The position numbers and the translations under genes were made by a program. A model generated the notes under the pieces. It saw only the letters and a list, made by a program, of their open reading frames with translations. It was not told the origin of the DNA and ran no database searches. Positions 15,635 to 23,897 of a DNA stretch of 64,000 nucleotides are shown here, piece after piece. The stretch lies in assembly GCA_945876095.1 (NCBI GenBank), contig CAMCMP010000015.1, forward strand, positions 26,174-90,173, in the 5' to 3' direction. Source of the stretch: Chitinophaga pinensis (GTDB lineage Bacteria > Bacteroidota > Bacteroidia > Chitinophagales > Chitinophagaceae). Numbering within the stretch: position 1 is the stretch's first letter; the number at the start of each line of letters is the position of its first letter.

Positions 15635-18600
15635 ATGGTAAAAATTCCAACTGAAAGAAGATACGAAGAATATATTGAGAGTTACCTTACCTCTCTAATT
15701 GACGATGTGTTACAATTTACATCTCGTATCCATAAGACAACTGATGGTTGGTATGATAAAAACATTTGTTTGGTCGGTGATGATTTTATCGAATTTTTGA
15801 AGGAAACTCAAAAGGATACTTACAATACCTTATTGAAGAAATATGGAGATAATACTGATTCAAACATTCTTAAAAGATTAGATAAGGAGATTGAAAATAA
15901 AGGTTTGATTCATGTTCTTCGAAAAGGTTTCAATGATGTACATGGGGGTAATATTAAAACCATCTACTTTCAACCATCTAGTTCTCTGAATGAGAAATAT
16001 AGGGAAGATAAGTACCTTAAAAATAAATTCCTTTTCGTACGTCAGTTACATTACTCCCCCAACAACAATAACTCAATTGATATTGTAATCTTTATTAATG
16101 GAATTCCAATCCTATCCATTGAGTTAAAGAATCAACTGACTGGACAAACGATAATCAATTCAGATAATCAGTATAAGTTCGATAGGAATCCATTTGGAGA
16201 ACCACTTCTTAAATTCCAAAGATGTGTCTGTCATTTCAGTGTCGATAATGATTTGGTTAATATGACAACTGAGTTGAAGGGGAAGGATACTTTCTTTCTT
16301 CCATTCAACAAATCATTAAGAAACGAAGAAACCCAAAGTGAGGGATATAAGGTGGATTACCTTTGGAAAGAAATCCTTACTCCAACATCCCTTCTAGATA
16401 TTTTAGAAAACTTTGTCCTCTTTACCGAAGTATCAGATTTTGAATGGAGTGATGAAAAGAAGAAGGTAATTGAGAAGAAAAAGAATGTTCTAATATTTCC
16501 AAGATACCACCAATTAGAGGTTATCAGAAAACTGAAATCACAAGTAATTTTAGATGGTGTTGGAAGTAATTACCTAATTCAACATACAACTGGTTCAGGT
16601 AAATCCTATTCAATTGGTTGGTTATCCTTTATGTTGACAAACCTCTTCAAGAACGAAGGACAAGATAGGGTGTTTGATTCCATCATTATCATCACCGATA
16701 GAAAGGTATTGGATAAACAACTTCAAGATACTGTTAAGAGTTTAGAGAAGGTTCAAGGTGTGGTTCAACAAATTGATAAGAACTCTGAACAATTGAAGAA
16801 ATCACTTGAAACGGGTAAGAACATTATTATTACCACCATTCAGAAATTCTCCGTTGTAGTCAGTAGAATGAAAGAACTGAATGGAATGAAGTTTGGTGTT
16901 ATTGTGGATGAGGTTCACTCATCACAAGGTGGAAAGGGAACGAAGAACTTAAACAAAACACTATCATTCAATTTACAAGATGAAGATGAGGTTGAAGTAG
17001 ATGATGATTTAGTAAATGAAACCATTTCTCAACTTCGTTCTGAAATGAAATCCCGTCAGAAACAAAACCATATCAGTTTCTTTGGTTTCACTGGTACACC
17101 TAAACCATCCACTATTGAAATCTTTGGTACACCAGTAGAAGGAACAACTCAAAAGAAACCATTCCATACCTATACGATGAAACAATCCATTGGAGAGGGG
17201 TTTACTTTGGATGTACTTAAATCCTTTACACCCGTTAAGAGGTGGTTCAAATTGAAGGGTAAATCCGAAGAGGATGTAGAACTACCTGAAAGTAGAGGTA
17301 AGAAGGAAATCATTAAATGGGTGGATTCAAACCCTGAAACCATATCTCGTAAAGTAGGTGTGGTCATTGACCATCTTCTAAATACCACGGTTAAATCAAT
17401 CGAGGGAAGAGGTAAGGGTATGGTTGTAGTTCGTTCTATTGAGGATACCGTGAAGTTCTATATGGAGATGAACAAACAACTCAAAGAAAAGGGATTACAT
17501 AACCGAATTAAGTGTTTGGTTGGGTTTAGTGGGGAGATTGAATACAATGGTGAGAAGGTATCAGAAACCTCTTTAAACAAGGTGAATGGGTTCGATGGTA
17601 CTGACATTCCATCTGGGTTCAAAAACCCTCTGTATAGGGTTCTAATTGTCTGTAATAAGTTCCAAACAGGGTTTGATGAACCATTACTTCACTCAATGTT
17701 CGTTGATAAACCTCTACAAGGGGTTCAATGTGTTCAAACTCTCTCTCGTTTGAATCGTAAGATGAGAGGTAAGAAGGATACGTTCGTTTTGGATTTTGTG
17801 AATAAGGTAGAAACCATTCAGGAATCCTTCCAAAACTTCTATCAAACCACAATTCTTTCAGAGGAGACAGACCCGAACCTTGTATATGATATATTGGATA
17901 GGATTAGAAATTATAGTTTATTCACCCCCCAAGAGGTTAATGATTGGGTAACTACATATTTCTTAAAGAAGAGAGATGATTCTCTACTTCAACCGATATT
18001 AACCAATGTATTAAAACGATGGGATGAGTTAGAAAAGGAGAAGAGGGATTTATCTCGTAGTCAGATTTCAAACTATTGTAAATTATATGGATTTGTTTCA
18101 ATGATTCATCAGTTTGATAATCATGAATTAGAGAAACATTACATATTCTTTGAGTATTTGAGAAAGAAGTTCCCAGTAGATGGAAATGATGTATTGGATG
18201 TTTCTGATTTGATTGATTTAGAATCTCTGAATTTAGATATTAAAGGGAAACTCAACATCTCATTAGAAGAGAAGGATACAACATTCGAACCTCATACATA
18301 CGGAGAGGGAAGTGGTAGAAATGAGGAAGAGTTTGATTTGTTATCTCAAATTCTGAATGAGATAAACGAATACTATGGTAAACTCCCAGAGGGTACTGAG
18401 GAAAGTTCAAAGAAACTATTCAATGATATTGTTGGGGATGAGGAATTCCAAAAGGTAATCTATTCAAATAATACTGATTCTAATAAGACAGATAAGATTT
18501 TGAAGATATACGAGGATAAGAATATTAAGACTCTGGATACCAGTACCAAACTTTATGAATTCTTTGAAAAGAAGGAGTTCAAGGAGAAGATGGTTAGATA

Positions 18601-18643
18601 TTTCATTTCTAATCCAAGTGTATTGAATCAGTTGAGGTTGTAA
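15635..18643 (+). CDS. hsdR: Type I restriction endonuclease subunit HsdR
   Basis: HsdR is the DNA-translocating and cutting subunit. In this 1002-residue copy the N-terminal nuclease domain shows Asp149 (IDIVIF) and Glu163-x-Lys165 (SIELKN), the PD-(D/E)xK core, followed by the QxxxY-like QYKF. The SF2 motor has Walker A HTTGSGKS (317-324), a DEAD-type box VDEVHSSQ, motif III GFTGTP and the motif VI region QTLSRLNR. Length and motifs are complete, so restriction should be active. It directly follows hsdS and ends 16 bp before a zinc-ribbon gene. Confidence 0.95.
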   Translation: MVKIPTERRYEEYIESYLTSLIDDVLQFTSRIHKTTDGWYDKNICLVGDDFIEFLKETQKDTYNTLLKKYGDNTDSNILKRLDKEIENKGLIHVLRKGFNDVHGGNIKTIYFQPSSSLNEKYREDKYLKNKFLFVRQLHYSPNNNNSIDIVIFINGIPILSIELKNQLTGQTIINSDNQYKFDRNPFGEPLLKFQRCVCHFSVDNDLVNMTTELKGKDTFFLPFNKSLRNEETQSEGYKVDYLWKEILTPTSLLDILENFVLFTEVSDFEWSDEKKKVIEKKKNVLIFPRYHQLEVIRKLKSQVILDGVGSNYLIQHTTGSGKSYSIGWLSFMLTNLFKNEGQDRVFDSIIIITDRKVLDKQLQDTVKSLEKVQGVVQQIDKNSEQLKKSLETGKNIIITTIQKFSVVVSRMKELNGMKFGVIVDEVHSSQGGKGTKNLNKTLSFNLQDEDEVEVDDDLVNETISQLRSEMKSRQKQNHISFFGFTGTPKPSTIEIFGTPVEGTTQKKPFHTYTMKQSIGEGFTLDVLKSFTPVKRWFKLKGKSEEDVELPESRGKKEIIKWVDSNPETISRKVGVVIDHLLNTTVKSIEGRGKGMVVVRSIEDTVKFYMEMNKQLKEKGLHNRIKCLVGFSGEIEYNGEKVSETSLNKVNGFDGTDIPSGFKNPLYRVLIVCNKFQTGFDEPLLHSMFVDKPLQGVQCVQTLSRLNRKMRGKKDTFVLDFVNKVETIQESFQNFYQTTILSEETDPNLVYDILDRIRNYSLFTPQEVNDWVTTYFLKKRDDSLLQPILTNVLKRWDELEKEKRDLSRSQISNYCKLYGFVSMIHQFDNHELEKHYIFFEYLRKKFPVDGNDVLDVSDLIDLESLNLDIKGKLNISLEEKDTTFEPHTYGEGSGRNEEEFDLLSQILNEINEYYGKLPEGTEESSKKLFNDIVGDEEFQKVIYSNNTDSNKTDKILKIYEDKNIKTLDTSTKLYEFFEKKEFKEKMVRYFISNPSVLNQLRL

Positions 18644-18659
18644 TGTAAAAGGTATTTCT

Positions 18660-19025
18660 ATGGGTTCACTCATAACTCCACATTGTTCAAATTGTAAATT
18701 CCCATTTAAACAAATGATGGTTGGAGGGGGTATGAGGGATTTTCTAGAATCAGTTAAAATTCCTTTCTCTTGTTACGATTGTGGAACTTTGAGTGTTCAG
18801 AACATATATTCACCTTCAAAAAAGTGTTCAAAGTGTAGAAAGGAAATGGTGATGTTTGGGAAGGAGGTTAGTGATATGGATTCTGATGAATATCGAGATT
18901 GTGTTTTTGATTGGGGAATGGGATCCTTTGGTTCGGAAGGATATGTACTGATGAATGAGAAATATCAGTGTCCAAAATGTAAAACACATAACCTATTATT
19001 TGAAAATACTGGTATGTGGGATTAA
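18660..19025 (+). CDS. Multi-zinc-ribbon protein (121 aa)
   Basis: Four CxxC knuckles are visible: CSNC (about 9-12), CYDC (about 37-40), CSKC (about 57-60) and CPKC (about 103-106), enough for two zinc sites. Between them is an acidic segment. The gene starts 16 bp after hsdR, so it is probably the last gene of the restriction transcript. Together with the zinc-ribbon gene at 11480 it brackets the operon. Function is unknown; nucleic-acid binding or protein docking is plausible for this fold. Confidence 0.6.
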   Translation: MGSLITPHCSNCKFPFKQMMVGGGMRDFLESVKIPFSCYDCGTLSVQNIYSPSKKCSKCRKEMVMFGKEVSDMDSDEYRDCVFDWGMGSFGSEGYVLMNEKYQCPKCKTHNLLFENTGMWD

Positions 19026-19233
19026 ATTATCAGTTAATTGATAATCTCGAATTCAGATTCGGGTATTGGATTTAAACTACCTAAATTTCTATCTATTAGT
19101 GGTTAAGGTTTCAGAAAAGATGGTCTCTCTCGATTCCACCTTTCTCTTTTCCTTCAAACAAAGAAAGGTTTTTTGAAATACTCATAGGATACTTATATGG
19201 AGTGTATTTTCGGGAGTATATCTAATTCAATTC

Positions 19234-19440
19234 TTACACACTAGTTGGAGTTAAACTCAATTCACACAACCCATCCCTCATTTGATTCTCCCACTTCATT
19301 AAGTCCTCTCTCCTGATGTATTTTTTGTGAGATGATATTTCTATAATTGGTAATCCAAACCTTCTCCTCCACTCTTCTATGGTACTTCTATTAACCTTAT
19401 ACATCTTCATTAACTCTTGTTTACTTATTCTTTCTTCCAT
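19234..19440 (-). CDS. Excisionase-like helix-turn-helix protein (68 aa)
   Basis: The sequence fits the MerR/excisionase HTH_17 pattern: ISKQELMKMYKVNRSTIEEWRRRFGLP forms the HTH, followed by the beta-hairpin region KKYIRREDLMKWE. Proteins of this type serve as recombination directionality factors or small repressors. The gene is the last of a three-gene minus-strand run and overlaps the previous one by 20 bp. Because it lies in the same element as the large serine integrase, it is a candidate for the factor that turns integration into excision; that link is inference. Confidence 0.65.
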   Translation of the reverse strand: MEERISKQELMKMYKVNRSTIEEWRRRFGLPIIEISSHKKYIRREDLMKWENQMRDGLCELSLTPTSV

Positions 19441-19639
19441 TTGTTGTTTCCTCTTCTTTTTTTAGTAATTCACTGAATTTGGTATTGTACCCAACCCTAT
19501 CTTGTCTTATTCTGAATTCTTCTAATTCTTTGGAGAAGTTCTTTATCAGTTCTGATTTGGTTCTTAATTCGGATACTACTTCTTTCATATTCTCCTTCAT
19601 CCATTTTATCTCTTCTTTTGTTAGTATTGGTTTTTCCAT
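19421..19639 (-). CDS. Small coiled-coil protein (72 aa)
   Basis: The 72-residue protein is dominated by Lys and Glu with heptad-like hydrophobic spacing (MKENMKEVVSELRTKSELI, then FSKELEEFRI). It begins 5 bp after the HUH-like gene and overlaps the HTH gene by 20 bp, so the three are probably translated together. No family can be named. Confidence 0.5.
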   Translation of the reverse strand: MEKPILTKEEIKWMKENMKEVVSELRTKSELIKNFSKELEEFRIRQDRVGYNTKFSELLKKEEETTNGRKNK

Positions 19640-19644
19640 AGTAT

Positions 19645-20043
19645 TTAAAATAGAGTGTTAAGTTCTCCGTATTTATTGATATAACTTCTATAAAGTTCAT
19701 GATGAATTACATCTTGAACATGAATAAATCCATACTTTCCATTACATTCCTCATATACTTCTAATCCAATCTTTCTTTTCTTCCACTCATTTCCTCCAAT
19801 AAACTTCATCAGAATTTCAAATATTCTTTTTTGGTTATTTTCGTGATGTATCATAAGATGAGAATGATACTTGTTGGATGTTTTATCTTTTTCAACAGAA
19901 TATTCAATGAATACTGGAAAATACTTTTTAAGTTTCTTATGAAGGGTTTTAAGTTGTTTATTCAAATTTCTCTTTGATACATTGTAATAACATCCACCAG
20001 TATCATACTCCCACTTACGAATCATAACTCCTAGTTGTTCCAT
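19645..20043 (-). CDS. Small HUH-type Rep-like protein
   Basis: The 132-residue protein contains FIEYSVEKD followed by KYHSHLMIHHE, placing His60 and His62 in an HxH metal motif. Further on it has ELYRSYINKYGE, where Tyr118 and Tyr121 match the catalytic tyrosine helix (Y..YI.KY) of rolling-circle initiators. Spacing between the two motifs (about 58 residues) fits HUH endonucleases. There is no helicase domain, so it would nick DNA and rely on host enzymes. It heads a minus-strand trio near the right end. It may replicate or process the excised circle. Confidence 0.55.
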   Translation of the reverse strand: MEQLGVMIRKWEYDTGGCYYNVSKRNLNKQLKTLHKKLKKYFPVFIEYSVEKDKTSNKYHSHLMIHHENNQKRIFEILMKFIGGNEWKKRKIGLEVYEECNGKYGFIHVQDVIHHELYRSYINKYGELNTLF

Positions 20044-20320
20044 TTTAGTTACTTATTAGATATAGGATAGGTATTATGGGGGGTAACCCCATTTAAATAC
20101 ACCCTAAAAATTATTAAAAATTACCTTTATACAAACTCTCGTTTGAACGATATAGAGGAATATTATCTATATTCTGATTATAAGTATTACGAAGTGGAGG
20201 AAAACGATAAAAAATAATCTATTAAATTAATTTTACTTGTGATAAAAGTTTATCAAACCTCTGTTAAGTAAAAACTTAAAAGTGAATTCAATATAACCTC
20301 CTATCAATATTCTATTAAAA
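20044..20320. other. Right-end noncoding region of the element
   Basis: No gene is seen. Several short inverted repeats occur: ATGGGG/CCCCAT (about 20075-20091), GATAAA/TTTATC (about 20241-20254) and TTAAGT/ACTTAA (about 20264-20279). On the minus strand, the frame that would continue the integrase after circularisation is open from 20325 to a stop at 20233-20235. The region upstream of the HUH-like gene may also hold its promoter and nick site. Confidence 0.4.
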
Positions 20321-20325
20321 GATGT
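20321..20325 (+). other. attR core of the 13-kb element
   Basis: GATGT at this place repeats the core at 7253-7257. Downstream bases encode ALVGGGGNPQPGEIS in the comM frame, while the bases upstream (TCTATTAAAA) belong to the element. See the attL entry for the reconstruction. Confidence 0.75.
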
Positions 20326-21022
20326 AGCACTAGTAGGTGGTGGAGGTAATCCACAACCAGGAGAAATTTCATTGGCACATAACGGAGTATTATTTCTAGA
20401 TGAACTTCCTGAATTTAAGCGAACAGTTTTAGAAGTGATGCGTCAACCAATGGAAGAAAGAAAAGTTACCATCTCAAGGGCAAAAATAGCATTAGAATTT
20501 CCCGCAAGTTTTATGTTGATAGCTTCCATGAACCCTTGTCCATGCGGGTATTTTAACCATCCCGACAAACAATGTACTTGTCCGCCAGGTGCTGTTCAGA
20601 AATATTTAAACAAGATTTCAGGTCCTTTATTAGATAGAATTGATTTGCATGTAGAGGTAACTCCAGTAGCTTTTAGTGAATTATCGTCTACCCAACCCTT
20701 TGAAAAAAGTGATCGAATACGCGAAAGGGTTATTAAAGCAAGGGATATACAAGTCGAAAGATATAAAGACTCCGAAGGAGTATATGCCAATGCACAAATG
20801 AGTAGTAAAATGCTAAAAGAATTTTGTGTCATCAATACAGCTAGTCAAACTCTTATAAAAATTGCAATGGAAAAACTAAATCTTTCTGCTCGGGCATATG
20901 ATAGAATATTAAAAGTAAGTAGAACGATTGCAGACCTTTCAACCAGTGCTGATATCAAGTCTGAACACCTAGCCGAAGCAATCCAATATAGAAGTTTAGA
21001 CAGAGAGGGATGGGGAGGATAA
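20321..21022 (+). pseudogene. comM: comM (yifB) 3' fragment
   Basis: Read in frame from 20321, this piece starts DVALVGGGGNPQPGEISLAHNG and continues with LFLDELPEFKRTVLEVMRQP (Walker B region), MNPCPCGYFNHP with the zinc-like CxC...C set (CPCGY...CTCPPG), SGPLLDRIDLHVEV (sensor region), and the C-terminal YDRILKVSRTIADL and AIQYRSLDRE typical of ComM. It lacks a start and Walker A, so it is inactive as it stands. Joined to 7064-7257 it would restore most of the AAA core, but the N-terminal Lon-like domain remains split off by the left island. Confidence 0.93.
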
Positions 21023-21110
21023 GTTGTCATATGGCCCAATAAAAATTGTATCATTAACAGAAATAAAATAACTTTAGTATTCAAACAGAAAAGAAAAAGA
21101 AATTCTCATC

Positions 21111-21914
21111 ATGAAAAATTTTCAAAAAAATGAAAAAGATATTTTTACAATATTTTCAGCATTTTTTTACAAAAATTTTCCTGTACCCCCAGTGTCCTAC
21201 ATACATCCTATTCATGCTGGAAAAGCAATCGCCGAATTTGATTTAGACATTGAAGGAGATGATACGGGAGATAATATTTCTTCTTGGAACAAAAATTTCT
21301 CAGAACTCACGGTAGCTTATTATATCTGGAAAAATTACGATGCACAGCAATTGCCTTATTGGGGGTTATGCCATTATAGAAGATACTTTTGTAATCATCT
21401 TCATTGGTCTAAATTAAAAAAAGAATATCACTATACAGATAGAGAAGTAGCCTTTAAAAAAATATTTACAGATCAATTATATAAAGAAATTGAAACCAAT
21501 TTATTAGCTGGAAAAGTAATTAGTCCGATTCCTTATCGATTTATTAAACTAAAAAAGTGGAGTGTTAAAAAACAATATTTTAGAGACCACGATGAAATTT
21601 CTTGGAATTTAACAGAAGCTGCTATAAAAAAATTATACCCTCAGTATAGTAGTAGTTTTAATGCAATGGGAGATGGACTTACTTGTTCTTGGTACAACAT
21701 GCTCATAGCTAGTTGGAGTTTTTGGGATGGATACCTTACTTTTCTTTTTGATATTTTATTCGAAGTAAAAAAAGATCTGATAATTACTGAGGATCCGCTA
21801 CAAATTAGGATTTTTGGAAATCTTTCAGAAAGATTATTAAATACCTATTTGAGATACCATAAAAAAAATGAGGGACTCAAAGTTCATTATTTACCCCTCA
21901 CTCGAATATCATAA
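21111..21914 (+). CDS. DUF4422-family glycosyltransferase-like protein
   Basis: The 267-residue protein has the DUF4422 hallmark WGLCHYRRYF (about 84-93), preceded by FSELTVAYYIWKN, and later ends with PYRFIKLKKWSVKKQY and a DPLQIRIFGNLSERLL segment. This family is found in capsule and O-antigen clusters and is thought to act as glycosyltransferase. It follows the broken comM by 88 bp and converges with the next gene. It belongs to the polysaccharide cluster that runs to 29431. Donor and acceptor sugars are unknown. Confidence 0.8.
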   Translation: MKNFQKNEKDIFTIFSAFFYKNFPVPPVSYIHPIHAGKAIAEFDLDIEGDDTGDNISSWNKNFSELTVAYYIWKNYDAQQLPYWGLCHYRRYFCNHLHWSKLKKEYHYTDREVAFKKIFTDQLYKEIETNLLAGKVISPIPYRFIKLKKWSVKKQYFRDHDEISWNLTEAAIKKLYPQYSSSFNAMGDGLTCSWYNMLIASWSFWDGYLTFLFDILFEVKKDLIITEDPLQIRIFGNLSERLLNTYLRYHKKNEGLKVHYLPLTRIS

Positions 21915-21926
21915 CAATCCGCTTTA

Positions 21927-22910
21927 CTATAAAATACGCTGAACAATTTCTATTAATGTTGCTGCCCTCGCGGTATTAAGATGATACTTTATTAGATGTT
22001 CTCGAGCATTTACTGCCATTTCCTCTCTTTCCAAAGGACGTGCTAAATAATAATCAATTAAATCTATTAAATCATCCAGAGAATCGGAACACCAAACAAG
22101 GTGTTTGCCAGACTCAAAATTATTAGGAATCGAAATTTTGGGTTCCTGACTAATCATAAAAGTACCTGTAGCAGGAACTTCCCAATAGCGCATTGTATCC
22201 CAACCAAAACCTCTAAAATTTAAAACAATCTTGCATCTTGAAATCTCTTCCAAATAAAATAAGCCCTTCCTTTTGTAAGTTTGAAAATTTTGATCTAGCG
22301 TTGTTCCATTTTGATTGCAATCATATTTTCCAGCCAAAAGATTCAGTGCATCCGTTCTAATTTGAGGATACTGTTGTCCCCAAAAAGAGACATCGTATGT
22401 TTTTAAACTTTCTGCTAAAGGAGGTAAAGAAATATTATAGGGAAAAGAAAAAGGAAAAGGGAAAATATTGGAATGATGACCGTGAAGAGAAGAAATATAC
22501 TCTCGCTTAAGAATGATATCAAAAGGCCTTTGCTTAATAACCGCTTCGTAAAGATCCCCAGAGTGTTCACGATAAAAATCTCCCCCAATTTCAGAAAAAT
22601 CTCCTCCATCAAGAAATAGTATGGGTTTATTTTTTACTAAGGGAAGTATTTTTAGATAAGTTTCAAGCGCATCCTTTTTTGCTGAAGCCAGTATAACAAA
22701 GTCGATTTCCTTAAAATTATTCATGAAAGGAAAACGAAAAGAAATAGAATTAAATCCAAGATTTTTAGGATAAGACTTAATAGGTAAATTAAACTTCGGG
22801 TTCCAAGGATAGTCAACGACATTCTCCTTACCCAAAACTCTTACCAATCCAGCGTAGGTGAGATCTTGTAAGTAGTCAAAGCGATTGCTACAAATGAATA
22901 ATATTTTCAT
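21927..22910 (-). CDS. Glycosyltransferase, CgeB-like (GT-B fold)
   Basis: The 327-residue protein shows the C-terminal signature of CgeB-like glycosyltransferases: RCKIVLNFRGFGWDTMRYWEVPATGTFMIS and later DLIDYYLARPLEREEMAVNAREHLIKYH, matching the Glyco_trans_1_2 domain. The N-terminus, KILFICSNRFDYL, is a typical Rossmann opening. Its start overlaps the stop of the GT2 gene upstream by 4 bp, so the two are coupled. It probably adds a sugar to a surface glycan; substrate unknown. Confidence 0.8.
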   Translation of the reverse strand: MKILFICSNRFDYLQDLTYAGLVRVLGKENVVDYPWNPKFNLPIKSYPKNLGFNSISFRFPFMNNFKEIDFVILASAKKDALETYLKILPLVKNKPILFLDGGDFSEIGGDFYREHSGDLYEAVIKQRPFDIILKREYISSLHGHHSNIFPFPFSFPYNISLPPLAESLKTYDVSFWGQQYPQIRTDALNLLAGKYDCNQNGTTLDQNFQTYKRKGLFYLEEISRCKIVLNFRGFGWDTMRYWEVPATGTFMISQEPKISIPNNFESGKHLVWCSDSLDDLIDLIDYYLARPLEREEMAVNAREHLIKYHLNTARAATLIEIVQRIL

Positions 22911-23719
22911 AGGTTATTAATAATTTTTTGAATCCCATTGATACAAAAAAAATTATTTTGAGTTATTTTATTTTCTAGAATCAGATTGTTTTTATGGTCA
23001 ATTTCTGGAGTATTTCTTTCTACATGATAGAGATGATAAACAATCGCACTAAATTTCATGGAATAAAATGTCAAGTTTTTCAACGCTTCCAATCTCCATT
23101 CAATATCAGAATCTTCGCCATTTCTTGCAAAAACATAATCCTCGTCAAAGCCATTGATAGATAATAAATCCTTTTTAAAAATGCCCATATTGCACCCTAA
23201 CAATCTACCATTGGTTTTTTGCTTAAACCTTTGAGGTACAAATGGCAAATACAATCCTTCTTCAACGCGTTTGCATCCTTTCATTAATAAATTTAAAACA
23301 GTAATTTCAGCAAAATTTTTGTTTTTAAATAAAACAGACGAAAATCTATCACTTAGCATAACCCTTCTGCCATATAAAACTCGTCCCGGTTTTTTTGCCA
23401 ATAAATATTGTTTAACAAAATGTTTGTGAGGAACACAATCGCCATCCAAAAATAAAATAAAATCGGTTGAAGAGGCTGCAATAGCTCTATTTAAAGCCCT
23501 ACACTTTCTGAAACCCTCGTCAGATTGTGAAACATGAATTAGAGAAAAGGGAAGAAGAGGTTGTTGCTGACTGATAAATTTTTTTGTTTCTAGGGCATCG
23601 TCATCTTCCGAAATAATCACTTCAAAAGTATTCTTAGAAGATTGGTTTCTCAATGCCAATAATAGCATTTCTAAATTAGCAATGTTCTTATAATATGAAA
23701 TTACTACAGATGCCTGCAT
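22907..23719 (-). CDS. Family 2 glycosyltransferase (GT-A fold)
   Basis: The 270-residue protein opens with ASVVISYYKN and has FEVIISEDD, FILFLDGDC (the DxD metal motif) and NGRLLGCNMGIFKKDLLSINGFDEDY, followed by GEDSDIEWRL, the acceptor-site ED motif. These are the standard landmarks of GT2 enzymes with a galactosyltransferase-like C-terminus. It is the first gene of a two-gene minus-strand unit (4-bp overlap with 22910). Role in the surface-glycan cluster is inferred from context. Confidence 0.86.
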   Translation of the reverse strand: MQASVVISYYKNIANLEMLLLALRNQSSKNTFEVIISEDDDALETKKFISQQQPLLPFSLIHVSQSDEGFRKCRALNRAIAASSTDFILFLDGDCVPHKHFVKQYLLAKKPGRVLYGRRVMLSDRFSSVLFKNKNFAEITVLNLLMKGCKRVEEGLYLPFVPQRFKQKTNGRLLGCNMGIFKKDLLSINGFDEDYVFARNGEDSDIEWRLEALKNLTFYSMKFSAIVYHLYHVERNTPEIDHKNNLILENKITQNNFFCINGIQKIINNL

Positions 23720-23897
23720 AGATGATTGAAATTATTGATTAAAACAACAGACAAATAAACCAGTTTAAAAATTATTTATTGACCGCAAGTAAACTAACAT
23801 TAATTTGTATATTTTTACGACTCCATAGGAATAACCTAAAAAAAATTAAAATTCTATTAATATGGAAACGCCGTTTAACAAAAAAAGTTAAAAAAAA

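Larger units (their letters stand above)
7258..20325. mobile_element. 13,068-bp integrative element in comM carrying a type I restriction-modification system
   Basis: The element is bounded by GATGT repeats inside comM. Next to the left end, pointing outwards, is a large serine integrase; a small serine recombinase is divergent from it. The middle has a GNAT protein, three hairpin repeats, a zinc-ribbon protein, hsdM-hsdS-hsdR and a second zinc-ribbon protein. The right end has a minus-strand HUH/coiled-coil/excisionase-like trio. No conjugation or phage structural genes are seen, so it is best described as an integrative element or genomic island that needs help to transfer between cells. 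The length is a multiple of three, but in-frame stops prevent read-through of comM. Confidence 0.85.
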
